From assembly GCA_020466095.1 (NCBI GenBank), contig CM035807.1, positions 26,578,144 to 26,642,143 on the forward strand: a stretch of 64,000 bases of DNA. The letters run 5' to 3'. The first letter of the stretch is position 1. Every line of letters starts with the position of its first letter. The stretch is from Chlorops oryzae. Its lineage: Eukaryota > Arthropoda > Insecta > Diptera > Chloropidae. Positions 53,401 to 63,331 of the stretch are shown here, in pieces. A model generated the notes under the pieces. It searched no databases and was not told the origin of the DNA. It saw only the letters and a program-made list of their open reading frames with translations. The translations under genes and the position numbers were made by a program.

Positions 53401-55003
53401 GTATATTGACAATTATAAGATATTAACCCAAAAAAATTTTGGGGGGCAAGAGGAAGTTTAGAAAGTTATGGACCAAAAATCCAAAAAATCCGAAAAATTA
53501 TGAGCGTCCGATTTGATGAAAATTTATATATAGAATAAGTGAAAAATTCTAAAAATTTTGGTACAAAATTTTTCAAGAAACTGATTACAACTAGTCTTTA
53601 GGTCTAGTTTCGAACTGCCCACAGAAGGACAGTTTTTTTAAAAATTTAGCATAAAATTCTTAGAATTTTTCACTTATTCTATATATAAATTTTATCAAAT
53701 CGGACCTCATGAATTTTTCGGATTTTTTGGTTTTTGGTCCATAACTCACTAAACTTCTTCTTGCCCCCCCAAATTTTTTGGTTAATGTCTTATAATTGCT
53801 CAATATACCACTGTGGACAATATAAGCGCTACCAGAGCATATTTCTCTGAGACACGCCCTTGATTTGAAGAAAAGTTGCAAAAAATCAACAACTGTTTGT
53901 ACGCAAGGAACCAAGAATTGAATCAAATATAACGCAAAAGCTCACTTACAAAGTATCATATTTAAGAAAAAAGTTCAAGTTTAAAAAAAATGTGCTCCAA
54001 GGGTACAGAGACAATTGTTCCAGTCGATTTTCGAAGCCCACAAAGGACTTTAAATCAATAGATTAAATTATTTTATTTTCTGCTATTCTTAATGTTTTAT
54101 AAAATTTTTAAAACTTCTACACCTCGGTACTTTCCTAGTCATCGTTTCATATTATTTGTATTCTCACATTAAATTCATAATCTTTCCAATATTTTCATAT
54201 ATATTTTAATAACAACTTCTATATTTATTTCTTTGTACTTCCATTCAACTGCGTCTCCATGCTATGATGAAACCGACGCCCGTATGTTGTGTAAAATTGC
54301 AAAACCAATCAACCAATGATCCAATGAACCAACAATTAACAATCAACCAAAAACCAACTCCAAAAAAAAAAAACAAACCAAAAAACAACCCACCCTCCAA
54401 CTGCTTCCATCATATCCTTCGCTTGCTTACATATACCTCAAAAAAAAAAAAAAAAAAAAAAAAACTTTGTAACTTTCAATGAAATAATACGATCAAATTA
54501 CGTCATCCTATCCGTAATCGTATTGCAATTAAACTTCATCCACATTTGTTGGCCATGCACTGCATCCGCATGCGCGTCCGCAAAAATGTGTTGCTTAACC
54601 AAACCATCAACCATCTCATCATCCATAGGAATACAAGAACTTTTTCATGTTCCTTTTGCAGCGTCGCAATAAGCATGTCGACGACGATGGCTCAGCCGAA
54701 ACGGTGAAGGCAAATGGCCATCGTTCGAAATTTAATGGACTATTCTGCATGCCCGTCGACTATGACCTTTGCGATGATCATACAACGACGTCGTCGCTGC
54801 CACTGCCAGCGCACGAGACAAATGGACACGTCCAAGCAAATGGCAAAATCAAAAACGGTATCAAGCATTCATCGACCAACGGTAGCATTGCGAATGGCAG
54901 TGCTACACATAAATTGCTGGCCAATGGAAACGGAATCAATCATTATGCGGCCAATGGCGGTGATACGTCACCGCAGCTAACGCAAAGGAAAATACAAAAA
55001 TAA
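41376..55003 (+). CDS. Very-long-chain fatty acid elongase (ELOVL family), spliced
   Basis: Catalyses the condensation step (malonyl-CoA plus acyl-CoA) of very-long-chain fatty acid synthesis in the ER membrane. Coding exons: 41376-41433, 42014-42096, 45942-46049, then 46427-46507 or 48234-48317, 50165-50221, 52049-52154, 52325-52461, 52575-52730, 54662-55003. All junctions have GT..AG and keep frame, giving 375 or 376 residues. The family signatures are present (375-residue numbering): LGPRLMENRKPF near 49-60, KFTEFMDT (KxxExxDT) 122-129, the histidine box HVIHH 145-149, HIIMYTYY 179-186 and TTLQM before an LxxMVH helix. Several hydrophobic segments fit a multi-pass protein. The start MALIMKYIDSM has A at -3 and G at +4. 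The C-terminal ~110 residues are hydrophilic and rich in Asn-Gly; the end (KIQK) is not a canonical KKXX signal. It most resembles the insect AAEL008004/CG31522-CG31523 group, but the exact orthologue was not tested. Confidence 0.93.
42310..42468. mobile_element. Miniature element with 8-9 bp duplication
   Basis: Ends AGGCCCGTAGAGA and inverse of AGGCCTGTAGAGA. GTCACGTGC is repeated at 42301-42309 and 42469-42477. A hAT or Mutator-type origin is possible. It lies in the elongase intron after exon 2. Confidence 0.7.
42850..44912. repeat. Large nested foldback structure in elongase intron
   Basis: Arms 42920-43304 and 44537-44912 (about 380 bp each) are inverted repeats of high identity around a 1.2-kb spacer. 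A second inverted pair, 42850-42915 with 43754-43815, overlaps the left edge. No ORF in the spacer. Confidence 0.75.
45249..45615. mobile_element. CCCTGCAG-family miniature element, intronic copy 1
   Basis: About 367 bp, from CCCTCCAGTAA to TTACAGTAGGG. It is clearly homologous along its length to 51204-51562 (shared blocks such as ACAAATGGGACAAT and GGTATTTTTGTGA). It lies in the elongase intron before exon 3. Confidence 0.55.
46427..46507 (+). other. ELOVL alternative exon 4a
   Basis: An 81-nt exon, phase 0 at both ends, flanked by TTTTTTTAG and GTAAGT. It codes for 27 residues including GGWWGQYSFRCQPVDY. This is the luminal-loop segment of insect elongases that follows the first hydrophobic block (AWLFYE) and precedes the CWWYYFSKFTEF block. 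It is homologous to the exon at 48234. Including both would duplicate the segment, so use of one at a time is expected. Confidence 0.88.
46603..46987. mobile_element. Tc1/mariner-type miniature element, 385 bp
   Basis: Perfect 28-bp TIRs (TCGTCGGCTTAAAGTGTAAA...) at 46603-46630 and 46960-46987, with TA duplications at 46601-46602 and 46988-46989. It lies between the two alternative elongase exons. No ORF. Confidence 0.85.
47965..48211 (+). repeat. Dispersed repeat containing a Tc1-like miniature element, copy 2
   Basis: Core 48018-48164 (147 bp) with TA flanks at 48016-48017 and 48165-48166; same structure as 40055-40300 but inverted. Its right edge lies about 22 bp before elongase exon 4b, so the branch point of that exon probably falls in or next to the repeat. 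Confidence 0.65.
48234..48317 (+). other. ELOVL alternative exon 4b
   Basis: An 84-nt exon, phase 0 at both ends, flanked by GCAATTTCAG and GTATGT. It codes for 28 residues including SGWLTGHYNFRCQPVDYSNN. It shares FRCQPVDY and the surrounding pattern with exon 4a but differs at about half of the positions and carries one extra residue. Both exons have intact frames and consensus splice sites, so both look functional. Confidence 0.86.
51204..51562. mobile_element. CCCTGCAG-family miniature element, intronic copy 2
   Basis: Direct-orientation relative of 45249-45615, with eroded ends (CCCTCCATTAA and TTACCGCATGG). It lies in the elongase intron before the histidine-box exon. Confidence 0.5.
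53379..53832. mobile_element. Foldback element in elongase intron
   Basis: Arms about 53379-53575 and 53640-53832, near-perfect inverted repeats around a ~65-bp loop, including CACAGTGGTATATTG on the outside. It would form a hairpin of nearly 200 bp in the pre-mRNA. No ORF. Confidence 0.8.
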
Positions 55004-55129
55004 TATTAACAAAATCCGCCGTTGCTGTCGTCATAGAGCATAGATAATAAATTTATAATCTATATTATATAATAATTATATATTAAAAAAAACAAAAAAA
55101 TTTTTAAAAAATATTAATAATAATAATTC

Positions 55130-55135
55130 AATAAA
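55130..55135 (+). terminator. Candidate poly(A) signal of the elongase
   Basis: AATAAA lies 127 bp after the TAA stop, inside an AT-rich 3' UTR. Another AATAAA occurs near 55047. The choice between them cannot be made from sequence alone. Confidence 0.45.
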
Positions 55136-55448
55136 AGAAATTTTTTCAAATTAAATGATTCACTTCTACACTGGCATATTTTGCAATCATAGCTAATGGA
55201 ATATTTTCCAACGAAAGTTGGAATGCTTGTGAAAGTTCAAATTTTTTTTTTTTTTTTTTGCTTCACATAAAATGTATTCTTTTCAATATCTCTTTCTAAC
55301 CAAAACGATAGGCCGACCATCTGTCCAGCAGTTCAGCAAAGTTCATTGATTTTTTTCGCCCGATATTATTTCTCTCTCATTGTACAAACAAAACGAAGAT
55401 ACACATCCGAATCAAAAGTTTAAAATTGCATTCATATTATGATAAATA

Positions 55449-56136
55449 CAGGGTGACTAGAAGTTTGAAAGCTTGCTATGTAATGCTTTGCGGAAACTTT
55501 AAGGCATCACTTTGTTGCCATGTGTTCTTAAAAATTAGAAAAGAAATCCACTACTTACTACTTTAATTAAAAAAATATATTTTTTACAAATAAATTATTT
55601 CATTAAAAATACTCTAAATACGGTAAAGTGCCTATAAATAAATTCAGCAATAAGTTTAGAAAGACCTTTTCATCTTTGAAATCAAGCGATTTCGTTAAAT
55701 TTGACTGACGTTTTTTAAAAAAAAAATCCTATTTATTTATTCCATTACAATAACATTAGAATAACGTCGCCTACAGAAGATTATTTTAAAATTTAAGATA
55801 AGTCTACAGGATTCAATTCCCAGCTTGCTTAAGACAGATAAATGAAATTTTTTGTCTTTAACAGAATTCATATAGAAAAGAGTATAAAATACCAAAAGGA
55901 ATTAAAACTGTCATTCCTCTCTTCCTCTCTCCTCTCTCCCCCCCCCCCCCCCTCCTCCTCTCTCTCTCTCTCTCTCTAACGCTTTCCAATACATCTGGGG
56001 TCCAGAATCTGTACTGGTTTGGCAGAAAAAAGCTTCAAGCAGACTTTGATATGGAAAAAGAGTCGCAGAGAATTTTCCAAAATATCCTGGCAATCTGAAT
56101 TCTTTTCTACATCTTCAATAAAAGAAAGTCACCCTG
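55449..56136. mobile_element. Tc1/mariner-like non-autonomous element
   Basis: Ends CAGGGTGACTAGAAG and inverse of CAGGGTGACTTTCTT, flanked by TA at 55447-55448 and 56137-56138. It contains a C-run followed by (CT)n at about 55930-55977. It starts about 310 bp after the elongase poly(A) signal. Confidence 0.65.
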
Positions 56137-56138
56137 TA

Positions 56139-58495
56139 GGTACATAAAAATATTAAATTGAAAATAATAAAATAAAAAGCAAATAGTCAGCAGAAACAAT
56201 TTAAGCTCTTAAGTGGTCAAAAGGAATTCGTATTTATAAGCTTATTCATTACAAATCTAGTTCTTTATACATGTTTTTAGCTGTAAAATGTTAAGACACA
56301 AGAATAAGCAATTATGTATGTACTATTGTGTAATGGGTTAGTAAGTATGTCGTCTGGTCGTATTCGACATGTTTATTCCTGTATATAAATAATCTGGAGA
56401 TCATCCAATTAGAGATCATCTAATGATATACATACATAATTATATGTATAAAAAAAAAAACAAAATAAATAAATAAATAATGAAGCAATAATTAAGACTT
56501 TTATAATCTCAAAAGCTTCTGAGCAGATCAGCAACGAATTTGCCTAACAGTTACAAGAAATTATAGCTATACATTATATAAGCCGAACGACAAAAATACA
56601 TATATACAAAATGATATATTACATAGGAAAAAATAATGTAATACTGGTTTACGCTTCAAATTTATTATAGATTTATATAAATTAAATGTAAATATTTATA
56701 GTAAATATTTGAAAAAATATTCCTAGCATTGTATAAAATTTTGAGCTCATTCGCATTGCAATTTGCTGTTTTGAACGCGCTTATTCTAATCAACTCATAC
56801 AAAAAAAAAAAAAATAATAATAAAATAAAAACGAAATTCAAAATTATGTAAAACAATAAAAGGTTTGAAAAATTGTATATAATAAACTCGATATATGGTA
56901 ATTGTTATAACTGAAAAGTCGAAATGTTGTGAACATGCCTACAAAAATTCAAGCAGGCGTGATTTGAGTTCTAATCTTGATTTTTTGATCGTCAAGATAA
57001 AAAAAAAAAACAATGGAGTTAAATTTGAAAACAATTAACTTAAAACCAATAAATCAACTACAGAGCTCATGGGCATGCCAAGAAAAAAAGCCTAATGCTT
57101 CAACTATTTAAAGTTATGACAAGCAACAAACAAATAAAATATAGTCTAATTGCTTAAGGGTTTACAGAATAATTAAAAATACAAAACGCTAAACAAAACT
57201 GCTACATATGTATGTACATAGGTATTAGACGTTTATAAATATAAATCTTTTTATCGTAATAATTGTAAAAAAAGAAAATTGATACAAATATAAAGGGAGT
57301 ATGTGTGGAGTGGAGTGATTTTCAATAAATTATAGCGAAACTAATTAGTTTTGTCTTCATTCGTTCAGTTCATATGAGCTATTGGGGTTTCGTTACACAA
57401 TTGCCAGCGAATATTAGCTGAATAGACCGGGGTAAGTAAGTAGAACTGCTTATCGTGGTGACGACGCTCAGTGCGAACACGGTTAAAAGGAGTGGGGGCG
57501 CCGTTGTCATGCTCAGCGTACCAATTTTATCTCATGCAAGTGTATAGCCACAATCAAAATCCATTGGTCGAGGTTTGGTGCCAGCTCACCTTATCAACAA
57601 GCACAGCTCCAGCGAGACTCCCATAAGGAGGCCTCCCAAAGACCAGGTACGACCGAATTGACCGAAGCGCTTTTTGTGTCCTTCTGTTCCGAAATAGACA
57701 TTAATAAATTATCTTAAATATAAGTTTTTGAAATTTCTATAACAAAAATAAATTACATAATTACATTACCCATTTCGGGGCGTAACGCCATTCCATGAGG
57801 GTCCATTTGTTTCACGTTTCCCTCCTTTGCAGGAATAGCCCTCTTAATGAGAACGATTTTACACAATTGAATCGTTCGTCTTCAATTTAAATTTGTTTTA
57901 GAGAAAATTTGGATTTTTGAGGTTCAGAAAAACTTTATTTTAATTTATAGATGGTAGGATAAGAATAAAATTATCTTAACTAGCGAATAGCTTCTCACTC
58001 GTATTGTGTTTATATTTTCAACAAAATGTTAAATCAATGTCTATCATAGAACTCAAACTAGAAAAAAAAAAAAATTTAATTGTTTACAATCCAAGTGTGT
58101 CAATTTTTTTCGATTCCAATTTTTGGACCAATCACTTATCACTTAATAAGACCTAACTAAATTCATTACTTCAAAGTATACATTGAGCCTTTAAACCTTT
58201 TAAAATCACATATTTTAAATGATGACTTAATTAAAGCAGTATGGAAATTATTATTATTATTATCATTAAGACTACTGACGAGATTAGTTGAATCCAATGT
58301 GCGGGTCTGTCAGGGCTCTTCAGTCTCAAGTGCTTCTTTTCACATTGGATTTGCAATTAGGCGAGGAAAATATCAAACGATTTTTTTTAAGTCTTAAAAT
58401 GAGTTCGTTGTGACGAGCACTTGAGCGTATTTAGAAGGTACAACCATATCGTCTCTTACGTAGCGAATCAGTCTTGCAGCACGGACTGAAAAGCA
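56139..58495. other. Intergenic between the convergent genes
   Basis: Contains only the dispersed repeat at 57542 and AT-rich sequence that may hold the 3' UTR of the DCAF15-like gene (TTTATT, a reverse AATAAA, near 57931). Confidence 0.6.
57542..57645. repeat. Dispersed repeat, copy at 57.5 kb
   Basis: Direct repeat of 28412-28520, in the intergenic region between the convergent genes. No coding frame is visible. Confidence 0.5.
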
Positions 58496-61400
58496 TTAAT
58501 CGTTACTGGTAGTTCGTCGTTTTCGAACAAATTCCACAGCAGCATCCAGATCCGTGAGGCTTTTCTTTGATTTATTGATATTTGAATCTAGTACGCGCAG
58601 ATTATTTGAATAGTCTTGTACCTTGTGTAGACTAGTTGCCATTTCCTGAGCCAGTTTTTTGGCGGCTTTAGCAAGATTCACCGTTGCGACACCACATCTT
58701 TTAATTGGACTAATTTGTTCGAATGACTTTGATGGCATTAAATCACCGTAATCCAAAACATCGCATTCACCAGTTTCCATATTCCAGGTAAAAAGTATAC
58801 GACACTCGAAGTGGTGTCGGTGAAAGACGCAATTCAGTTTACGTGAGCAATTTAAACAATTTGTCGGCTCCGATGGTAACTGATCACGTGCAGAAAATTG
58901 TGCCATCAGCAAACAAATTACTGTATAGCTGAGTGGACAAACCTGGAAGATTGGAAATAATTTTTTTTTTTTTTTTTTTGTTTTGGAACTAAAGAGGCTA
59001 ATTGAGTGTGAATAGCTTACGTGTATCAGTTCACACGCCCAATCATAGAAGACATCATAGATTTTATGGTGTTTTTGACAAAGCGTACTGATAACATAAT
59101 AAATAAAGGTTTCCAGATCAAAGGAGTGCTGGGTGATGACAACACTGGCACAACGCAATTGTTGGTAGCTCGCTTGAGAGATCATTTGCATTTCGGAGTA
59201 GCACGAGCCATGTACTTCAACAGGCAGCGAAGTATGATAGCCAGGGGAAATGCAGTCATCTGATGAAGAAATTTTTTTTTTATGATCAAGAAAACACTGT
59301 CATCAATTAACGAACGCGATTCCTAACTACGTTTGTGCTTCTTTGCACTCTTCCGGTAAAATAATACGCAAAATCTCCAAGTCTATTCAGACTCAACAGG
59401 CCATTTCACGGTCGGATCTTTGATCGTATTAGTCACATGTGTCGGTGAAAGGTAGAGTCCGTGTGCACATAGACTTTAGTTTTCACTAGCACAGTTGAAG
59501 GGTTCGTTCAGGAATCTGACAGTGAATTGGCCGTTTTACGCCAAGGTTTCCTTATCTGAGGCTCTCATGCAAATATTCATTACATTTATATGCAAATTAA
59601 TTATAATAATGCTACATATCATGTAATTAATTCCAAAATAGACTTAAGATTTTCCTTCTTATTGATGGACTCATGTAAAATGAGTGATACAATAAATAAA
59701 TTAAAAGTTAAAAAAAAAAAATAAATTAACGGTATTACCTTCTTCACTAGTTATTACCGAGGCTGCATTATCCTCTTCCACGTAGCGTCGTTTGAATTTT
59801 TTAGTACAAATTGGTTTCTCTGTCGATCCAACTTGTGTAGGAACTTCGGTGACACGTAGCTCATCTCGACATGGCGACAAGAACGGTGCATTTGAATTTG
59901 GAGAAAGTGAACCCTCCAAATGGTGGCGCTTTGTCATCGAAACTTGGAGAGGTGAAAGTGCCCCTAATGGCTTAAAACTGAGCATGTGTTGAGTTGCTAT
60001 TGATATACATGGCTGTGGCGATCTTTGGTTGTATGTTGGCACATGTTGACGATTCGGAGAACAACGTACATTGGCATGAGCATTTTGTGCTGATATTGTA
60101 CAAATCGGAGATGCTCTTTGAATATTTGCAGTTGGAGGTGATGGATGTGGTGATGGCGACGATGAGGGCGATGGGCAAGGTGAGTTGAAAACGTAATGAT
60201 GATGATAATTTGATGAGACCGGTGCTGTTGGACGATGAACGCTGCGTTGCGCTGCTGAAATCGTAGCACTGCCACTTGGTGAGCCTATATTATGCATCAA
60301 TGGAAGTGGAACTGTTTTGTTGGCCAGTCGAATTTTGGTGAAAGGTATAATATTCTCGGAATTATCTTCGGAGAATTCATATTTCTTTTCAGCAAGACGT
60401 CGTTTGCGTAGCGTTGAGATTTTTTCACATTTCTCATTGTCCTCGGAGAATTCGTAAGCATTTGCTTTATCGGCGTTTAAGGACGAGGACGTTGCAGACG
60501 TTGAGTCCTAAAAGAATTACCACAGTTCGAATGTGGAAATGGTTTAACCAATTATGAATCTACTCACCTGCATATCAACCGTAATAACTCCATTTCGAAA
60601 TGACTTTGTCACAATGCGATGATGACGTTTGCCGCGGTGGCTTATTGGCCCAATAGAACCACCAACCGTCTGTTCACTTTGTGGTGTATTCGGAGAGCTC
60701 CCGCTGCATGTGAATATAAGCTCATCGTAAGTCTTACGAGAAACAGTAGCATTTGAAGTTTCGTTATTAGTTTCGTAATTCCGGCTGCTAGCGTTCGAGT
60801 GCACCGAATCCGTTTCGATGTCACTAAAGTCAGCAATTATGCGGGCAACGATATTATTCTGATTGTCACAGCTAACATTATCGGCAGTCATTTCGTGTTG
60901 TGGCGTTGCTATCTTCACCTGTCCATGCTGGAGGGCTAGAGATTGTGTATGGGTTGGAGTCATCATTACCAAATTATCTGTTTCTGGAGGCATTTCCAAA
61001 TCAATATGCAGCATATGCATAAAACCATTTGCTATAATCAATATTCGATCCGGGCATATAAGATTCGTATACGGATTAAATTTCCGATCCGATTCTGTTG
61101 TGGAATATTTTGTATGTATGGTAAGATTACACTGAAGACAGAGTGCATAGGCGCGGAATGCTGATTTTGTAAGTTAATCAATATTAGATTTGATTAAAAT
61201 AATTGGACATAGTGTAGCTTACTTGCATCGTCATCGAATTCGCGTAGTTTCTTGCACTCTAAACAACCAAGCTTAGGAACTTTGACATAAGTTATATAGG
61301 AATCTTCATTTTCATCCTCAGCGGCACCATGAATTATGAGCACACGAGAATCGCTACACTTCCATTGCGTTATGGTCACTTCTTTTAGATTATCAACGCC

Positions 61401-62332
61401 ATGATCGTCAAAGAGGCAGCATTTATAGAAGCTACGCAATGGTTGATGGGGCTGAAAGGTCCAGAAGTATAAACTGAAATGACAATTAGCACAATGGGGA
61501 CAATTAGAATGGGACAATAAGCACAATGGGGACAACAAGAATGTTATACACTTATCGGTATTGCAATTTTTCATAGTAACTGTTAGGACAAGGGTTTGAA
61601 ATCACCCTTAAATGGGATTAACATGATTGATTTTTCACCCAGCGGTGTACCAAAGACAATGGGGTGGACAGGCAGGTTTTAAGGACACAATCGTAACATA
61701 TGTTACAATAAAACCAGGGTGAAAATTCGAATAAAAAGAATTAATGAATAGAATGCTATAAAATACTTTCCACTATCATAGATCTTAGATCGATTCACTC
61801 ACGTGTATTTGTAGCCATGTTGTAGCATGTTGAACGAGTATTGATTAGATGTTAAGGAATCATTACAGCTCACTTTGTAGCTCAGTAGAAATTGCCCACA
61901 AGCGCTGAGTCCCATGAACATATGACCCTGAAGGAAGCACAATGGCACAATGTCCTTAAGGCAGAAGCACAGCCTAATATTACAAAATTATTTTATTAAT
62001 TTTAAATTTGAAAATTTCTTGCTCTCACCTATTTGGCACTTTATCGAAAGCCAATTGTGGAAGATGGCGAAGAAGTCCATTGCCCGAGAAGCAGCCACTT
62101 TGCTATAGATTACAGAAAAAAAAAAAAAACATTAATTTGCATATAGTCGAGATTCACTTGTATGAATGACGACTATTTTTCATACCTCTCGATTGACCAA
62201 TTTCTTGTACAAGTTAATCGGCAACTGACCTTCAGTGATTGCAACGTTCGCTTTTTTTGGGCTTTCTTCTACTCGGTCATCATCGGATTCGGATGATGAA
62301 TCGGAAAAGGAAAATTCGTCGCTGGAAACCAT
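58496..62332 (-). CDS. DCAF15: DCAF15-like CUL4-DDB1 substrate receptor, spliced
   Basis: Likely substrate receptor of a CUL4-DDB1 ubiquitin ligase. Exons from 5' to 3' on the minus strand: 62332-62186, 62102-62029, 61973-61803, 61473-61223, 61160-60568, 60507-59739, 59259-59021, 58942-58496. All have GT..AG junctions and join in frame to 896 residues. It is recognised by the N-terminal DCAF15 pattern LYKKLVNRE, LRHLPQLAFDKVPNRL and GHMFMGLSACGQFLLSYKV, then FYFWTF-like LYFWTFQPHQPLRSFY. CxxC pairs at 201/204 and 222/225 followed by HTKY match the zinc site known in human DCAF15. The C-terminal part has DLETFIYYVI and FTWNMETGECDVLDYGDL, parallel to the human C-terminal domain. The N-terminus is Ser/Asp/Glu-rich. 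A long low-complexity centre (about 250-660; Ser/Pro-rich near 500-530) makes it much longer than the ~600-residue human protein. No poly(A) signal was assigned. The homology is from remembered sequence, not a search. Confidence 0.8.
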
Positions 62333-62479
62333 TTTGACGCAGCTATTGCATTCTCGTACCGTTCTGCACCAACTCCTTCACTTTTCTGAATTTCATTATC
62401 GCTACATATTAGATTATTTGTCGGCCATTCAATTGACATTTATATTAGTGATGGGCGATACCGATACGATAGTATCGGG

Positions 62480-62555
62480 TATCGATACTTTTGGGGCGAT
62501 ACTATCGAAATTTGGCATCGATTCTTTCGCAGCGCGATAGTTACTAGTATCGATA
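62480..62555. promoter_or_regulatory. Two TATCGATA (DRE) motifs upstream of DCAF15
   Basis: Exact TATCGATA at 62480-62487 and 62548-62555, 148 to 223 bp upstream of the DCAF15 start codon and inside the hAT end. Two more exact copies lie at 63723-63730 and 63762-63769. TATCGATA is the known DREF site in flies. Whether they act on this promoter is inference. Confidence 0.5.
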
Positions 62556-62575
62556 CTTGGAGACTTAATTTAGAG

Positions 62576-63038
62576 TAGTGATGCCCCGAATAGTGGATTT
62601 GGCCGAATACCGAATACCGAATAATCGGTCAACCTCTCGGCCGAATAACGAATATTCGGCAACCGAATATTCGGCACGTAGTAAAGACAGCTTGGGCCTA
62701 CTCGCGACTAGCTGGGGTCAAGGCAAAAGCTGCCGCTGAAAAATTTGCCCACTGTTTATAATGTTTTCGAAGAAAATTTAGAAGAATCTAGCGTACATTT
62801 AATATTTCTAAAGAATAAAATGCAAATCTGCTGTATTTTTAGTTCTCGTTAATTAAGTTTTTTTACGTTATTGTGAGAAAAATTTAATTTGTAGTTAGTG
62901 TTGATTTTTTTAATAAGTTATTTCTACTATTCGGTATTCGGCCGAATAGTTAAAATATTCGGCCGAATACCGAATACTGAAAACTGACGCCGAATAGGCC
63001 GAATACCGAATAGTGGCCGAATATTCGTGGCATCACTA
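62576..63038. mobile_element. Nested hAT miniature element
   Basis: TIRs TAGTGATGCCCCGAATA and inverse (16 of 17 matching). A perfect 8-bp duplication ATTTAGAG lies at 62568-62575 and 63039-63046. The subterminal regions are full of CCGAATA / CCGAATATTCGG repeats. It is inserted in the hAT element at 62446-63794, so it is younger. Confidence 0.92.
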
Positions 63039-63063
63039 ATTTAGAGTATTCTGTCTGAATTGG

Positions 63064-63213
63064 GTACTCGTTGGAACATCTGTTCCTTGCGAAAGACTTT
63101 TTTCAATGGCGGCTTTAATAATGGATGAGTGCGGGAATTGACTTTCGCCAGAGCATTTGAAAAGAAGAATTATCCTTGCTGGAGGCCATTTACACGTTAA
63201 GACATTTCGATAA
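63064..63213 (+). pseudogene. hAT transposase C-terminal remnant
   Basis: The plus-strand frame reads VGTSVPCERLFSMAALIMDE, then an in-frame stop (TGA), then LSPEHLKRRIILAG. This is the conserved C-terminal dimerisation motif of hAT transposases (T/SVPCERLFS...A..I......LSPE). The rest of the gene is gone, so the element cannot move itself. Confidence 0.8.
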
Positions 63214-63331
63214 TGAAACACACTTTTTGTCGGCTAGGGACGCACGGGGATGTGGTATGGTAGCGTTTTTCTCCCTTTCCCCTGCCTCCCTTGCCAAAGA
63301 AAATTTGTTTCATTATCGAAATGTCTTAACG
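63195..63331. repeat. Perfect 26-bp inverted repeat
   Basis: Arms 63195-63220 and 63306-63331 (CGTTAAGACATTTCGATAAT...) are exact reverse complements around an 85-bp loop, overlapping the hAT transposase remnant. Confidence 0.8.

Noticed and set aside
59021..59263. 80-codon plus-strand frame
   Set aside because: It is antisense to exon 7 of the DCAF15-like gene.
63036..63221. 61-codon minus-strand frame near the right end
   Set aside because: It is the shadow of the plus-strand hAT transposase remnant.
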